Shown piece by piece: positions 33,601-47,026 of a stretch of 64,000 bases of DNA. Source of the stretch: Coleophoma eucalyptorum. Taxonomy: Eukaryota > Ascomycota > Leotiomycetes > Helotiales > Dermateaceae. How positions within the stretch are numbered: position 1 is the first letter of the stretch; every line of letters starts with the position of its first letter. A model generated the notes under the pieces. It had not been told where the DNA came from. It saw nothing but the letters and a program-made list of their open reading frames with translations, and made no database searches. The DNA lies in assembly GCA_026120035.1 (NCBI GenBank), contig JALRME010000014.1, positions 248,001-312,000 on the forward strand, written 5' to 3'. The translations under genes and the position numbers were made by a program.

Positions 33601-35161
33601 CAACCAGCTCCTCTGAGTCGAGCTCATAGAATTTGACCAAACCATCCTCTCGTGCTAAGTATATGTGATCGCGGCCTTTAGGCTGGTGTGTGCGAATTGG
33701 TCGCGCCCAAGAAACCCACAAAGGCCCACTGCGACCTTGATGTAGCCTTGTAGGAGGATCGATGTCTGTATCAAACTCAATGAACGTCGGACTTCCTGCG
33801 AGTATATTCTGGCAGATGGATAAAGAAGTCTCCGAGACCAGGATAAATGCGGACTTGAATATCAGTGGAATAAGGAGCAAGGGCATTCGCTTCGATTCCT
33901 CTAGTAAATGACCCCTTCTGCTGTGTGGTCCAATCTTCCTCAGATCCATACCAGCCTGCCATTCGTAAACAATCATTCGAGTTTTGCCACCACGAACTAC
34001 GAGAATAATTAGAATAATATGATCCTCATCGTCCGGTGCAGGGTAGAGAAACTCCATCTTGTGGATGACACCTGGGAGTGGAATGTATCGTTCTACTTCA
34101 ACATTCTTTAATCCGGCGCCAGTAGTGACATGGTCTCTCCACTGCTTCTTCATGGTGCTCCTGGGATGCAACGCATAGATAGCAAAGAGGTCTTGTGAGC
34201 ATCCTATGGCCATATATCGGGAACTCGGATCTACAGCCAAGTGCATCCCGGCCTGGAGAGAGCTAAGTCTTGCTCTCGACGGAATTTCAAAACCGTGCAG
34301 CTCTGTTCGTTCGGGCTCATTTAGCCTTGCAGCCCGTGTTACCGGACTACTAAGCATCGGCTTCGCAACTCTGCGTCTTGCTGATATGAATTCTAGACCT
34401 CCGCTCTCCGTTTGACGTAAGTACATAAAGACGAAATCTCCAGAATCAAGGTGGAGAACAAGGGCCTGGGGAGGAAGCACTTCGACAGAAGGACGCGGCA
34501 AGTTAAGTTGTTCTCGTAAATGACGTCCTGCTTCATATCTCATGTCGGCGTCATCGTCATCATTCTTAGTGGGAGATACGTGATGATACGGTGTATCTGG
34601 ATCACGTCGATATGCGTTTTCTGACCCTATGACACGAACGTTGTGGATTTTGGCACCGAAATTCTCTTTCCTGATGACATCACAAAGATGTCCATCAGAC
34701 TGAAGTTCGCGGACCTGAACAAAGTCCTCCTACGGCTGGTCAGCAGGAATGGGCCACACGTTACAACCACAGTCTAAAAACGGGTGTGAGAAAGCAGGAC
34801 TTGATGTCCATTTAACAGACCAGCTTGTGAACAACGACAGGCTTTGAACAAAACAGCCCACGTCACGGCAAATTACCACGAGGGAACAATTCCCGGAAGA
34901 GGAACAAAGATTCTTACATACCCCGACGAAAGCTACATCATTATTATTCGGGCTTCTGAGCTTCACCGGCAAAATCCAGTGTGCTTGGGGACTTCTGATG
35001 ACTGTTTGTGAGAGGAGTCCGTATACTGGGGGGTCTTCTATGTCTTCAGCCTTTGCGGTGGCCTCTTTATCCTGCTGATCATAGTGCTGTAGGACGGAAT
35101 TGACATCTAAGGTCCTCGTCGTCCATTCCCCGTTGACAAGAGTGCTCGTCTCCAGAGCCAT
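30641..35161 (-). CDS. MMS1_N-domain protein, DDB1/CPSF160/Rse1-like beta-propeller
   Basis: Four exons, 34922-35161, 33458-34729, 32869-33359 and 30641-32804; 4167 nt, 1388 residues. The start, MALETSTLVNGEWTTRTLDV, followed by AFVGEDFVQVREL, and the later strands DSGDFVFMYLR and VLHLDSGD match the MMS1_N/Rse1-type propeller. The family includes DDB1 (adaptor of Cul4 ubiquitin ligases), Mms1, Rik1, CPSF160 and SF3B3, which are scaffolds made of three beta-propellers. The C-terminal region with HIDGDILKRCIEERRLEELL looks like the helical cap that closes DDB1-type folds. I cannot assign it to one member. The canonical DDB1, CPSF160 and SF3B3 orthologues are probably encoded elsewhere, so this is most likely a diverged fungal paralogue. 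Introns 1 and 3 are short with good branch sites. Confidence 0.8.
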
Positions 35162-36293
35162 CGTGGCACCTCAAATGGCTGCCATTCAACACGACGAAAA
35201 TGGCAGCGGGCCGAAGTCTTCTCAAAGGGAGTGAGTATAATAATCCGACAGGAAGAAAAGCACGTCGAGGTCTCGTGGCCACCACACAATCCTTTGTGTC
35301 GATTGTTGGTAAGGATATAGCACGGGCTTCTGCAAAGGGTACAATAGTAGTTTAGCTGCGCGACCGATGGACTGGATGCTGGGAGAAAAAGGCTCGCGGT
35401 CCAGCCAGAAAGAACAGTACCGCGCCGTTGATGCGCGGATACCCGTCAAGCGCGCAGGGTACACTTGGCCCTGCAGAGGAGAGTTTGCACCGTGCAGCCT
35501 TGCTGGATCGCACTGCGGTGGTAAAGCAGGTATTGGATGACGCTAGGATTTGTGGTGCAGTTGGCAAGGCAAGGCTGATGCGGCGGTCACGCAAGCAGGA
35601 AACAGGGCGACACGGAAGGCCTTCATCACAGAGCGGAGCAGTAGTAATAGCAGCAGCAGTAGTAGAACTAGTAGGAGTAGAGCAAAGCGGTGACGAGACG
35701 AGAGCGCGAGACGGAGCCTTTTAAAGAGCCGCTCATCTCAGCAACGTTGACAAAACAAGGCCGAGGTTGTAAGATGATTCATAAGTAGCTGTCAGATTTT
35801 CAAGTCAGAGCCGTAGTGAGAAGGGAAGGTAAGGTTAAGCAAGGCAAGGCAAGGTAAGGTTAGGTCGACGAAGAGGTTGCGATGTGACCCGACAGCTCAT
35901 TTGACTAAGGACAGGGATCAGCTTACTTGGGCGGTTTGCGATCATGCACGAGAAGCTCAAGCTCGATGGGGGGGAGCCCGCCTGCTATTCGCACTCCCGC
36001 GATCTCAGCGATTTTAGACGCAACATGCGACATGGCAGCTTTGGACGGCCGCGCTATTGCTAGATAGAGAATGGTCCCGGCAGCAAGCGACAGCTGTGAC
36101 CGCCTTGGGTGTGTCTAGTGAGCTAGCCATCTCGGGCAATGACTTTCCTGAGCTTGGATATCCTTCGAGCTATCTTCCTGTCGCTCCATCCCTCGAACTC
36201 CATCCAGCACTTGCATTTCTTGTCGTGGAAGCCCTCGAACTCTCATCGCGGCGCTTACGATGACCACACGGCTCGCGGGACTTCGTTCATGAG
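35162..36293. other. Divergent intergenic region with simple repeats
   Basis: A 1.1 kb gap between the divergent MMS1-like and GYP8 genes, so both promoters lie here. It contains an AGT/AGC trinucleotide tract at about 35635-35683 and an AAGGT/AAGGC pentamer tract at about 35824-35865. No gene is supported; several frames overlap on both strands. Confidence 0.6.
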
Positions 36294-37650
36294 ATGGAGC
36301 CCAATGGCAGCATCAGCACGGCAATCCCAAAATCATCTGGCTCTTCTAGGAGCTGTTCCCAGTCACCCGCAAGGCCGCCGCGAAATGCAAAGGCCACGAG
36401 GATACTGGACGCATGTCGGTGGAAGGACACTGATCTGCTGAGAACTCTCGCAACCTCCGAGGGGGGCTTGATTTCAGACGATGTCCGACGCCAAGCTTGT
36501 ACGCAGACTCCTGGCAACTAAACCAACAAGTCATGCTAACATCTCCAGGGCCTTTGCTTCTGGGCTATACCGCTGGGGACACCACGATGAAGAGAGAATC
36601 GAGCGAAACCGACACCTGGCAGGCGCTCTCGAAACATCGTGACGAAGACCAGGTACGGTTGGACGTCGACAGATCCTTTATATACTACCCGAATAGTACG
36701 TCATTTATAGCTCCACTTCTCAATCACATCTCACATATTCAGTGCATTAACGGCTTTTACCAGACCAATCAAGCCAAGACCTCGAGCGGAAGAAGCAAGA
36801 GTTGTCTGACCTCATCACTGAAGTTCTTCGGCGTCATCCATACCTCTGCTATTTTCAAGGGTATCACGATATCTGTCAAGTATTCCTCTTGGTTTTAGAA
36901 CCAAGTAGCCGCGCCACCGCTGTAGCTCGGCTCTCAACTTTGCGAATTCGAGACTTCATGCTACCGACATTGGCACCTGCTCTTGCGCAACTCTCGCTCA
37001 TACCAAGCATCATACGCGCGAGTAATCCAGACTTGTACCACCATCTCTCTGGCACACAGCCATTTTTTGCATTGTCTGGCACACTCACAATGTATGCGCA
37101 TGATATACAGGAATATGGAGATATAGCACGGTTATTCGACGTGTTTCTGGCACGAGAGGCTGTCTTCTCGGTCTACATGTTTGCTCAAATTGTTCTACAG
37201 CGAGCAGAAGAGCTTTTTGAAACCCCTTCTGACGAACCTGAGATGCTACATTCGATTCTCTCCAAGCTTCCGAAACCTCTTGCCCTTGAGGCGCTCATCT
37301 CAAACACAGTGAGACTTTTCGAGACATACCCACCGGAAAAACTGCGAACGTGGTCATCTATTTCAAAATCGAGCGTGCTCAAAACAGCACGCTGGCCAGA
37401 CCAGACGGAGAAACAAAGCATAGATGACGGAAAGAATTATTTCAAAAAGCAGGTAAGCGAGCTAGAATGGGCCGAGAAAAGAGACAAGATGCTGGCGACG
37501 ATATGGAAATATAAGCGACCGCTGCGAAATGTCGGAGCCGTAGTGTTCATAGGCGTTTTATCTTTTTGGCTGCGCAAAGTTTCGTTTTTGGGGCCCTCAG
37601 GCACTTTAGGGGCGTTTTGGAGATGGTATGTAGGTTATCCGGGGCATTAA
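36294..37650 (+). CDS. GYP8: TBC-domain Rab GTPase-activating protein, GYP8/TBC1D20-like
   Basis: Three exons, 36294-36498, 36549-36695 and 36764-37650; 1239 nt, 412 residues. The TBC domain shows both catalytic fingers: the arginine finger in RLDVDRS (Arg110) and the glutamine finger in YFQGYHD (Gln149). The C-terminal tail has one transmembrane helix (GAVVFIGVLSFWL, about residues 370-388) ahead of a short lumenal end, the arrangement of TBC1D20 and yeast Gyp8, which anchor in the ER and stimulate GTP hydrolysis by Rab1/Ypt1. The short central helix block SGTQPFFALSGTLTMYAHD is also typical. The N-terminal 40 residues are Ser/Pro-rich and probably disordered. The gene is convergent with VPS52. 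Confidence 0.9.
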
Positions 37651-37904
37651 CAGCTTACCCGACGACCCTTGGAAGAGTATAACATAGAATTTTATATGTT
37701 TGCTTGTTTGCTTGTACAACTTAACTTAAATGGGCATTGGGTTATGGATTCACATGGACATCTTCATCAATTTTATAGGCGAGCAATGATGAGAATATGA
37801 TCTTGACAGTGGATACCATATTTCCATCAATCTCCCCTTGAAAGTGCGTCTATTATCATACACCTCCTACATCACTAAGCATCCCACCATATTTTCTAAG
37901 GAGT

Positions 37905-39999
37905 CTATGCAGAACCTTCAAAAGCTTTCTTCAAGCCCTCAAAATGCTCCTGTTGCTCTGCAGCCAACTTGCCACTGATATCTCCAATAATTGTCAAGAT
38001 AAGCGAGTAGTTATTATACAAGAATCGCTCCCTCTTCCTCGCATCTCCGATACTTTTGCTCATCTTGGTGAGGAAGGCTTCAATCTCACTTCTCAGCCGT
38101 AGAAGACTTGTCGAGACTGGTTCATCATCGCCTGCCTCGGTGGATAGCACGAGAATGCCTTGCATAAACTGCGCGAAGCGCTGCGTCATGAAGTGCGGCG
38201 CGGCGGATTGCTTTGCTTGCTCTGATGCGGAGCGTACTACGCGTGTGGACAGCGCGCTGGTGGTTGCCCGCACGGATTCGCAGTGTTGGTCCATTACGAC
38301 CTGGAAGCGTGGCCACAGGAGCATGTTTGTCCCATTGATGTAGCCGTCTACGGCAGGGATTTTACGTCTTTGAAGTTCAAAGGCTGAGTGCTGATTTAGG
38401 CGGACACAAAGGAGAAGGCCAAGTCCGTCAAAGGTCTCATGCATGAGAGATTTGGTGAGGGCTTGACCTAGCGCAAAGGTTGGCTCAAAGATGTAGTTAA
38501 AGTGTCGGGAGATGGCAGCGTAGGTCAAGGCAGGCGAGAAGAAGGAGGTCAGGAACGAGTATTCTGCTGATGCATTGTCCACAAGAGCGAGGTTGAAGTT
38601 TCGAAACGGGAATTCAAGGTAATGTGTGGTATTGTCTTCTTCCGCAAGGAATGATGATAACGCTGTCTGGTTTGATGATTTCAGCAGGTCAACCCGACGG
38701 CCCAGGTTGAACGCATCATGTTGTGGGGCTGTCGCCTTGGAATTTGACAGAATTGTTGTCTTTCTTGTTCCATCGTCCTGGCCCAGAACGTCGTTCTTAT
38801 CCAATATATGAACTTTGATCTTTTCAATAGCTTTATGATACCGAGTAAACTGGCTTAGGAAGTACCAGCGCATGGTATTCATATATGCCTGACTAATTTC
38901 TTCCCCGAGTTTTGGATGATGCTTATGAAGAAACGCAAACAGGTCCTTATATCGAATAAAATATTGCTGTTGGATGATCTGAGCATTTATGTTTGGAGAC
39001 CGCAGGGCTTTGATCTGGGCCACGAGAAAGTCACGTATCCTCTCCAGTGCCTGAAATCTATTAGTCGCGGAATTCTGGAATTAATGAATGACTAACCTTG
39101 CTGATGAGATTGTCTAGGAGTGGCTTGAGGTCACTGATCCCTTTTATATTTCGTCCCTCTTTGAACTTGGAATCCATGGCCTTTGAGCGTTTCTCGACCT
39201 CCGAAAGTGCTCTGACCCATGCTTCATCAATTGTACCTTCAACAATCTTTCTCACGACTGCTGGAGAAACACTTATCTCCTCAACTATTGGTCCCAAACC
39301 TGCTTCAACCACTTTCCGGTTCTCCAACCTTATGCTCAGTGCAGTCGATCGCCCTTGTAAGGTTTCTATCTCGGCCGACACCTGCGCCAAATCATTCTGG
39401 AAGCTTGTCAGGTTGGTTTCCACCGAATTGAGTACATCGTCACAAGCACGAATTGACCTATGAAGCTCTTCGAACTTCTGTTTCTCCTTTTCAACTGAGT
39501 ACGATAAGTATAAATTCGGCCAACATATAGCATATAACGTACATTCTTCGATTGTTTGAACAGTATTTACATCGCTCTCTACGTCACTAGACGTGTCTTC
39601 TGCAAGCAATTCCTGCAAACTCAGCCCTCCAAAGTCTAGCTCACTTGCAGCTTGGAACCACACATCGGCTTCACTAGCAGCTGTAGCTGCAGATGACTCC
39701 TCAGTTCCAAGCAGCTTCTGCAGGACGCTCAAAGGTTCTGGCCCATCTGGAATTGTCGTTGAGTTTTTGAGCGCTGAGCCATTCGCTCTCTTGGCGGAAG
39801 ACAGTAGGGACGTTGTGGACTCATTGGAAACTAGAGATAGGGAGGAGGATCGAGGACTAAAGCCAGGTCGCTGCGCAGCTGTACTAGGCGCCAAGTGAGC
39901 TGCTCGGCGACCCTGCGAAAGATGTGCTCTGTTCAAAGGCGGCGGAGGAGAGCCAGAAGGCGTCGAGTGCCCGCTCAAACGATCAGTCCAGCCTAGCAT
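37905..39999 (-). CDS. VPS52: GARP complex subunit Vps52
   Basis: Three exons, 39543-39999, 39097-39494 and 37905-39050; 2001 nt, 666 residues. The N-terminus is Ser/Pro-rich and disordered; a coiled coil begins at FEKEKQKFEELHRSIRACDD, the conserved Vps52 start. Further family marks are EGTIDEAWVRAL, YFIRYKDLFAFLHKHHP and LSQFTRYHKAIEKI. Vps52 belongs to the GARP tether, with Vps51, Vps53 and Vps54, which captures endosome-derived vesicles at the trans-Golgi network. Both introns have good consensus sites. The protein is shorter at the C-terminus than some animal Vps52 but similar to fungal forms. Confidence 0.95.
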
Positions 40000-40485
40000 T
40001 AGGTGCGTCGATTGATCCGAAATATCCTAGGAGAGACTATAGAAACGACAGGAGCATGGCGAGAATAAGTTCGCAAGCGTGACGACAACGAGAATTACGT
40101 CGAGTCGGAGCGCAGGAAGACAGCAGCAAAGTAGGAGGGGCTATGTGGGCATGAGAAAGAATAACGTCAAGATGAGGCTGCGCATGGTGATAGTACTCCC
40201 GTACCTTACCATAGTGATATCTCTCTTATGTACAAACTGCCCCTTTTGATTGGGCAACTTGATTGTGCCACCTTTCACCGACCTGGGAGTTCCGCACTAG
40301 TACAGTCTCGAATTAGCCGGAAAGGAAATCTGAAAGTACTTCAAATCGCTACTGCCCTGCCCGCACAATTTGCAACTCCACCATCTTCCGTCTATCACAA
40401 CACCACATTCTTTGGTCCTCCTTGACCTTGATATTTTCGCAACCCTTCTCCCCAAACCCATCTTTACTTTCCAAATACAGCTAAG
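40000..40485. promoter_or_regulatory. Divergent promoter region VPS52 / eIF5A
   Basis: The 486-nt gap separates two divergent start codons, so it must contain both promoters and the leader of eIF5A, whose 3' part is C/T-rich, as is common ahead of strongly expressed fungal genes. No specific element is identified. Confidence 0.55.
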
Positions 40486-41262
40486 ATGGCGGACGACGCA
40501 CAGGTGAGATTGAAGCGCTTTTTCTCACCCCGCACGCGCACCCCACCTCGCCAACCACAGTCGTTGGGCGCATTTCGACCTTTTTTTCTACAAGACTTCA
40601 GGCTGACCATAAATTACAACAGCATGAGCACACCTTCGACAGTGCTGACGCCGGAGCCAGTGCAACTTATCCTAGTATGTTTATCTATTGCCTTGGGGCA
40701 TTTCCACGAGCAACACTGACCTGAGCACAGTGCAATGTTCTGCCTTGAGAAAGAACGGATTCGTCTGCATCAAGAACCGTCCCTGCAAGATTGTCGATAT
40801 GTCTACCTCCAAGACTGGTAAGCACGGTCACGCCAAGGTCCATTTGGTCGCCATCGATATCTTCACTGGCAAGAAGCTCGAAGAACTCTGCCCATCCACC
40901 CACAACATGGATGTCCCCAACGTTCAGCGCAAGGAATACCAGTTGGTAAGTGCTCTGAGACGGTGTGTATGGGGGGTTTGAGGCTGACAAACTTGGGATC
41001 ACAGCTCGACATTTCCGACGATGGTTTCCTCTCCTTGATGGCCGATGATGGTGAGACCAAGGACGATGTCAAGGTCCCAGATGGAGAGATCGGTGACAAG
41101 ATCAACAAGCTTTTCACTGAGGAGGAGAAGGACACCAGTGAGTTATATTGTTGCAAGTACAAGTATCATTGGTAACTAATCTATAATTCTCCAGACGTCA
41201 TTGTCCTCACTGCCATGGGTGAGCAACTTGCTGTTGAAGCCAAGGAGGCTCCTCGCGGTTAG
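40486..41262 (+). CDS. eIF5A: Translation factor eIF5A (hypusine-containing)
   Basis: Five exons, 40486-40503 (18 nt), 40623-40674, 40731-40945, 41005-41137 and 41195-41262; 486 nt, 161 residues. The hypusine loop [14 protein letters not shown] is intact and Lys54 is the residue converted to hypusine (Lys50 in human). The second, OB-fold domain runs from [11 protein letters not shown] to [17 protein letters not shown]. The factor promotes peptide-bond formation, especially at proline runs, and termination. The first two exons encode the acidic N-terminal tail. The intron-rich 5' end and C/T-rich leader fit a highly expressed housekeeping gene. Confidence 0.97.
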
Positions 41263-42089
41263 ATTATTTCTCAGTCAATATCAAGTCTATAGTACAGCAT
41301 CGATCCGTTGTCAGTGATGACATTCCACATAACGTCTGCATGGTCTATTTTTTAAATGGAGGCCACTCGACATCGATGGATTCTTGGGGCTCTCGAATTT
41401 CTGCAGTCTTTGGGTCTTTGCGTTGAATGACTATCTGGACACTTATTACTGGTTATGTCTTTCGGCTCTCGGGCATCCTTTTCTTTGTCAACTTCGATAC
41501 GTGAACACGACGGCCGGCGTAGTCTAAAAGTGCACGTTTGGGATACGATGAAATCATATCATGCAAACAAATCGAATCATCTCACATATTAGTTGCCATT
41601 GTTTCACGTGATAATAATATGTGGCAAAATGACGATGAGAGTAGATGTGACCCAAAATTGCAACGCTTATGATTGGCAGCAAGAAGCGGTGCTTTCCAGC
41701 GTTCATCTTAGCTACTGATCAGATTCATTCTACCAGAGCGACTAAGTAAGTACAGGCCGTAACATAAGTATATGAGGAAAATGTGACTGCATAAAAGTAC
41801 CGCCGCCACCATTGAAGCCGTTTTCAGTTTATTGTATACAAAGCAAAAGTCAATCACAATTCCATAAACTAGAAGTCACGGCAGACCAGCCATTCCCGAA
41901 GTTTTCAAATCGTTCCTAACGCGACCTCGAAGCTCGCGTGCTTGGTACCCGTGAGTCGCTTCCAGAATTTGCTTTCCCTACCGATGGGCCTCGATCCCTG
42001 CTAAGGCGAATAACAATGCGAAGCGCAAAGCAATGCTATCTGCTCTCGACAACAAATTTAGCGGACTTTAGGTGAAGTTCAATAAAACA
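41263..42089. other. Intergenic, no gene seen
   Basis: About 830 nt between eIF5A and RRN7, same strand; it should hold the eIF5A 3' end and RRN7 promoter. No coding signal. Confidence 0.6.
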
Positions 42090-43957
42090 ATGTCAGCGCA
42101 TGTAGAATACCAACGTTTCAGACACGGCGAGAGCTGTTCAGAAGACGGCTGCAGAGCGCGAAAATTCTACATTGAGGCTGGCAAGAAATTCTGCCAGCGA
42201 GGTCACGAGCAAGCGGTTAGTTGCAGGAATCCAAACCAAAACAACAAAGATTCACTCTCTCTGATGCTTTCCAGAACTTCACCCAAACTCAGCAGGATGA
42301 AGACGATTGGAATGTTCAGGGGAAGAAGTCCCGCAAAACGCAGGAGGATAAAGAACGAGTTGAGCGAATACTTACTGGTAATGAAGCAACAGAACTGTTT
42401 CTCCGGTGCTACCAGTTGATCCTATGGAAGCAGTGTCACTTCCTGGTTAGTGTTAAGGGGCTACCCGAAGAGCTAGAAACCATTGTGAGAGATCTTTGGG
42501 GCCTGCGCATGAAAGAGCTTCTAAAAGAACCCGAGGCGAAGAGCAGTGGATATAGTAGTCTCGGCTTCAGCTCGACGGAGGGAGAGACTTCTGGCAGTGA
42601 GGCCACCGATAGTAAAAGTCTTTCCAGTAGAAGGAGGGGTCGAAAAAGGAAGTCAAAAGAAAGATTGCCAACTCTTGTAGAGACACTAGCGTTGTGCTAT
42701 CTAGGGATACTTTTACTAAGACTGCCGGTCGGTTTGGGAGATATCTACAAATATGCCTCCAAGGATGAAATTCCTTTCACTCGAGCTGTAAATCATTCGC
42801 AAAGATCCGGTTATGTCATATTCACTAACCTCATCTTTAGATCAAGGAGATACCCAAGGAGATGCGATTACGGCTACCTTCTCAATTCCACGCAGCGCTC
42901 GAGGCTCGAGCAATATTGAAAGGATCCGACCTTCACGGTGCTGTCCTGGAAATGGTGGAGTTCTACAATACTTATCTCGAGATGGTATTCCCGCCCTTGA
43001 ATATGCCTTTGCTGCTTTACAAGCATATTAGGGATATGGCATTGCCCCGTAAGTCTTTGCCAATAAACTAATAATAGCCAGCTGATATCCACCAGTTGAA
43101 ATATATCTTGCTGTCAAGAGACTCGCATATATACTCGAAATCGACTTCACGTATCCACTTATGCACAAACGAGTTTATGGAGTCACGGCATATCCCGAAA
43201 TCCAGCTCATAAGTTTAGTTGTCGTTGCTACGAAGCTCAGCAATCCGTTTGATGACATTGACCGCCCCCCAACAGGCTTTTCTGATCCAACAGCCCTAAA
43301 GATACATTGGGATTCGTGGCGTCAAATTGTGGCAGATCCGCCTGCCAAAGGGTTGAAAAGAGGTGAGGAGATTAAGGCCAAAAATGATGATGTCTTTGCT
43401 TGGAATGAGGAAGCCATTGACGATTATCTGGATTGGTCTCAACGAACATGGATTGATGATCGGAACCCTAAAAGTGAGCAAATAACAATAATCTTTTTTC
43501 TTCCTCCAAAATTAATGTTTTTGTAGTGGCACAACAAATTCTCGACCTCTTCTCTCTTCCAGAATTACCTCCTAAGGAGTCTATAGCTTCCAACCTTGAT
43601 GAAGTGGAGGGTAAAGTCAAGGAAGTTCAGCAGAGCTTACTATTGCAGAAACCAGTGCCCATCGATGATGAAGATTATGATAGTCTGGCCCGACCTGGAG
43701 AGCTCTACCGACGATACCGCAAAATGGAAGATCTGTCGAGTAATGCAAGGTTCTTCTTTGAGCGTGCTGGTGAGTTTCCTTGCTATTCAGAACCGAGGAT
43801 AAACGGTGACAATCTCTATGCAGCCGAAAATGCCGGTATATCGATTCAGATGCTGTTGAAGGGAGTACTTCAGACAGAGATCAAACTCGCGGACTGGGCC
43901 ATGGCGGATAAAAGGAGGAGAATCGCAGAAGAACTGAAGGACATGGAAGAGAACTAA
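42090..43957 (+). CDS. RRN7: RNA polymerase I initiation factor Rrn7 (TFIIB-like)
   Basis: Five exons, 42090-42215, 42275-42787, 42841-43048, 43096-43473 and 43527-43957; 1656 nt, 551 residues. The N-terminal zinc ribbon has Cys16, Cys21, Cys35 and His39 (ESCSEDGC ... FCQRGH). After a linker (ERILTGNEATELFLRCYQLIL) come cyclin-fold-like helices, with LPTLVETLALCYLGILLLRLPV and the block YPEIQLISLVVVATKL, both typical of Rrn7/TAF1B. Rrn7 is part of core factor and recruits Pol I to rDNA promoters. The frame would allow a GTG 18 nt upstream, but the ATG at 42090 is the normal start. Intron 1 was set by the GTTAGT donor and TTCCAG acceptor, which keep phase. The C-terminal exon ends in a charged tail. 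Confidence 0.9.
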
Positions 43958-44458
43958 GGAATTATCTCCTTGTAGATTTCATGATTTGTATATGAGGTAT
44001 GCATGGTAACGGTAGTTTGAGATACCCAGATTATATTTCTATTGGGAGTTAAAACAATATCACAGAAATATAAGAAACTGCAAGTGTTGATCAAAATAGT
44101 ACTTGTTGGTAGGCAATTGGGGAGTGACGCTTTGGGCCTAGGCCTTCTTGCCTTATGGCTAGCAAGAGCCACCAGAAGATGATATGATTCCGGGAGGTAT
44201 ACGAAAACCGAAACCGGCCTCTGTAAAATATATGTTAAAGAGTTTTTCACGGCGAATTGTTGAGACTTCGTCAGGATCGATCACGAAGCTTGTACCTATT
44301 ATATCACGTGATTTTAGCATATTGCTGCCTCACAGAACGGTAAGGCACCAGGGCTACTCGGCTAGCGCATTTCTGTTCGCACACTTCGAATTCCCTTCCA
44401 GAGTCGCGAGACAGAACGACCATCGACAACAAATTCGCCGACGTAGAAACTCGCAAAG
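43958..44458. other. RRN7 3' end and ubiquitin-L40 promoter/leader
   Basis: About 500 nt with the RRN7 3' end, the promoter and the 5' untranslated exon of the ubiquitin-L40 gene. Nothing else seen. Confidence 0.55.
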
Positions 44459-45205
<747 letters not shown>

Positions 45206-46081
45206 ACGGTTTCGCTTCCCTCATCACCATTATTGGCGTTTTGTGTTATGTGTCGGCGGAAAGAAAAGGGTCTTTTTTCTCTTTTGACCTTTTGCGGAAT
45301 TCGATGATCTGCAATGCATGCACTGGACGGATCATGCTTTAGGCTGTACCTTATTGAAAGAGATGAAAGCAGATAGCACAAATCGAGCAATGCAAATGGG
45401 AATTCTACGAATGGAAAATACAACCTGATCTTTCTTGGTTACATGTGAATTTTATTTTTTTCTACGAGTAATGTGAGAACGGGATGATGAGTACGCAAAT
45501 AGGATCAATGAAAGGATATATCTTGGGAACGGGATGCGAACATTCGGTTGGAAGTATGTTCTACTTACTGCCTGGTTCAAGTGAGCCTTGGACGCAGGGT
45601 AAATCGAATTGAAGTTTCCGTCGAAACGCTCAAGATTACATGTGTCCAAGTTTCGCGTCTCTGGTTTCAGACCTTGTTGTGGTGACTCGTCCACAATTGC
45701 TACAGTTTCTTTACTAAGTTCGAATCTATATCCTATGAGAAAGTTCTCTTAGGACATACTCTCGTGGTATGTGCTGTTCGGTTCAAAGCCTGCTTGCAAT
45801 ACTCTTAGCAGCGTATGTCAGAGCTTGCAAGATATCTTACAGGCTAAACTAGCTATTCGATGGTCAGACATGGCGGTGGCCATATGGTTTCACTGATTTT
45901 GCATCAAAGCACACTTTCGAGGTCTATAAGCTGCCTTTGTTTCAATTTATTCTCAATATATACATACAGAATTAAGTAGAGTTGGTTTAGGAACGCTCCT
46001 CTGTTCCTAATTATTGTCAATTTAACTGTCTTCAAATGTGCTCCTGTCCCGCGGTTTCTCTTGGTGCTCCAGCCTAGATAT
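45206..46081. other. Intergenic, no gene seen
   Basis: About 880 nt between ubiquitin-L40 and the convergent F-box-like gene. Short reverse frames at 45055-45694 are unsupported. Confidence 0.6.
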
Positions 46082-47026
46082 TTAGTCTTTCTGGGAGTAC
46101 CTGAAAGTTTGGAATACATTTACAGCCTCCCAGCTTTTTTTGGAAGGGTAGAAATATTGAATATCTCGATCTGTAAAGGCAACCAATGGATCTAACTTCA
46201 GTACGCGATTTGCATACTTGGTCCTTAACCGAGTCACGATTGGACTTCCCACGAAAGTATCAAGCAGTTTCTTTCCCAGAAAAACGCCAGCTAGACCAAA
46301 TGTTGTAGTGTCACATAAGGTGAGGTATTTGAAATTATTGTGCTTAGACAACAGCTTGAATGATTTGGTGAGGCTTGCCATGGTCGCCTTTTTAGTGAGT
46401 GGCTTAATCCTACGCTTGTACATCTCAGACTGATTCTTAGGCTCCCGGCGATCAATATCGCGAGCTGTAAAGATTTTTAGCGTTATCAAATCTATCAATA
46501 CTGAATGATTGTCTCACAGATGGAGTGAATATATCCTGGATCAGTCGAAGTACCTAGGCAGTAGGCTTTTCCCCTGTCATTAGGTAATATCCTTACGGAG
46601 AGTATGAACTTGAAGATGTTTGATACAGGCGAGATATTCCGTAGGTACACGCTTGACCATGGATTTCAGGCCATTGACATTGACTTGAGACGTACAACCC
46701 CACCATCCAGTACCGACGAGGAAGAGGTTGTGGGAATAGAACAGAAGACTTGTTTCCCTGCGGACCGGCTTGTTAACACGGAGAATTGCTCCATAATTCA
46801 ATTCTGCTTTGTGGGTTCTAGAGAAATGCCCACGATCATCGAGGTATATGCGTTGGAGACGTCGAGTCTTTCCCCTTTTGCTGTATGGACTATAAATGGG
46901 AATTGAACCACCAGTCATAAGTAGGAAAGTGTAGATCATAGTGCGAATCTCAACTGGAAGCATCGTCAAGTTATGTTTCAAGGAAGGGGCCGGAGACATA
47001 TGAGTGGTGTTGTATGCATTTAGCAT
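46082..47026 (-). CDS. F-box-like fungal protein, function unknown
   Basis: Two exons, 46597-47026 and 46082-46464; 813 nt, 270 residues, joined with a GTAAGG donor and a TTTACAG acceptor in phase. The N-terminus (LTMLPVEIRTMIYTFLLM) is the leucine-rich helix pair seen at the start of many fungal F-box-like proteins, followed by LRVNKPVRRETSLLFYSHNLF, the second conserved block. The C-terminal exon is basic (KRRIKPLTKK) and includes LTLCDTTTFGLAGVFLGKK. The start could be ten codons later at the ATG preceding SPAP. Such proteins are common in Pezizomycotina as large families of unknown role; nothing names a substrate. Confidence in the intron and the gene is moderate. Confidence 0.6.
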
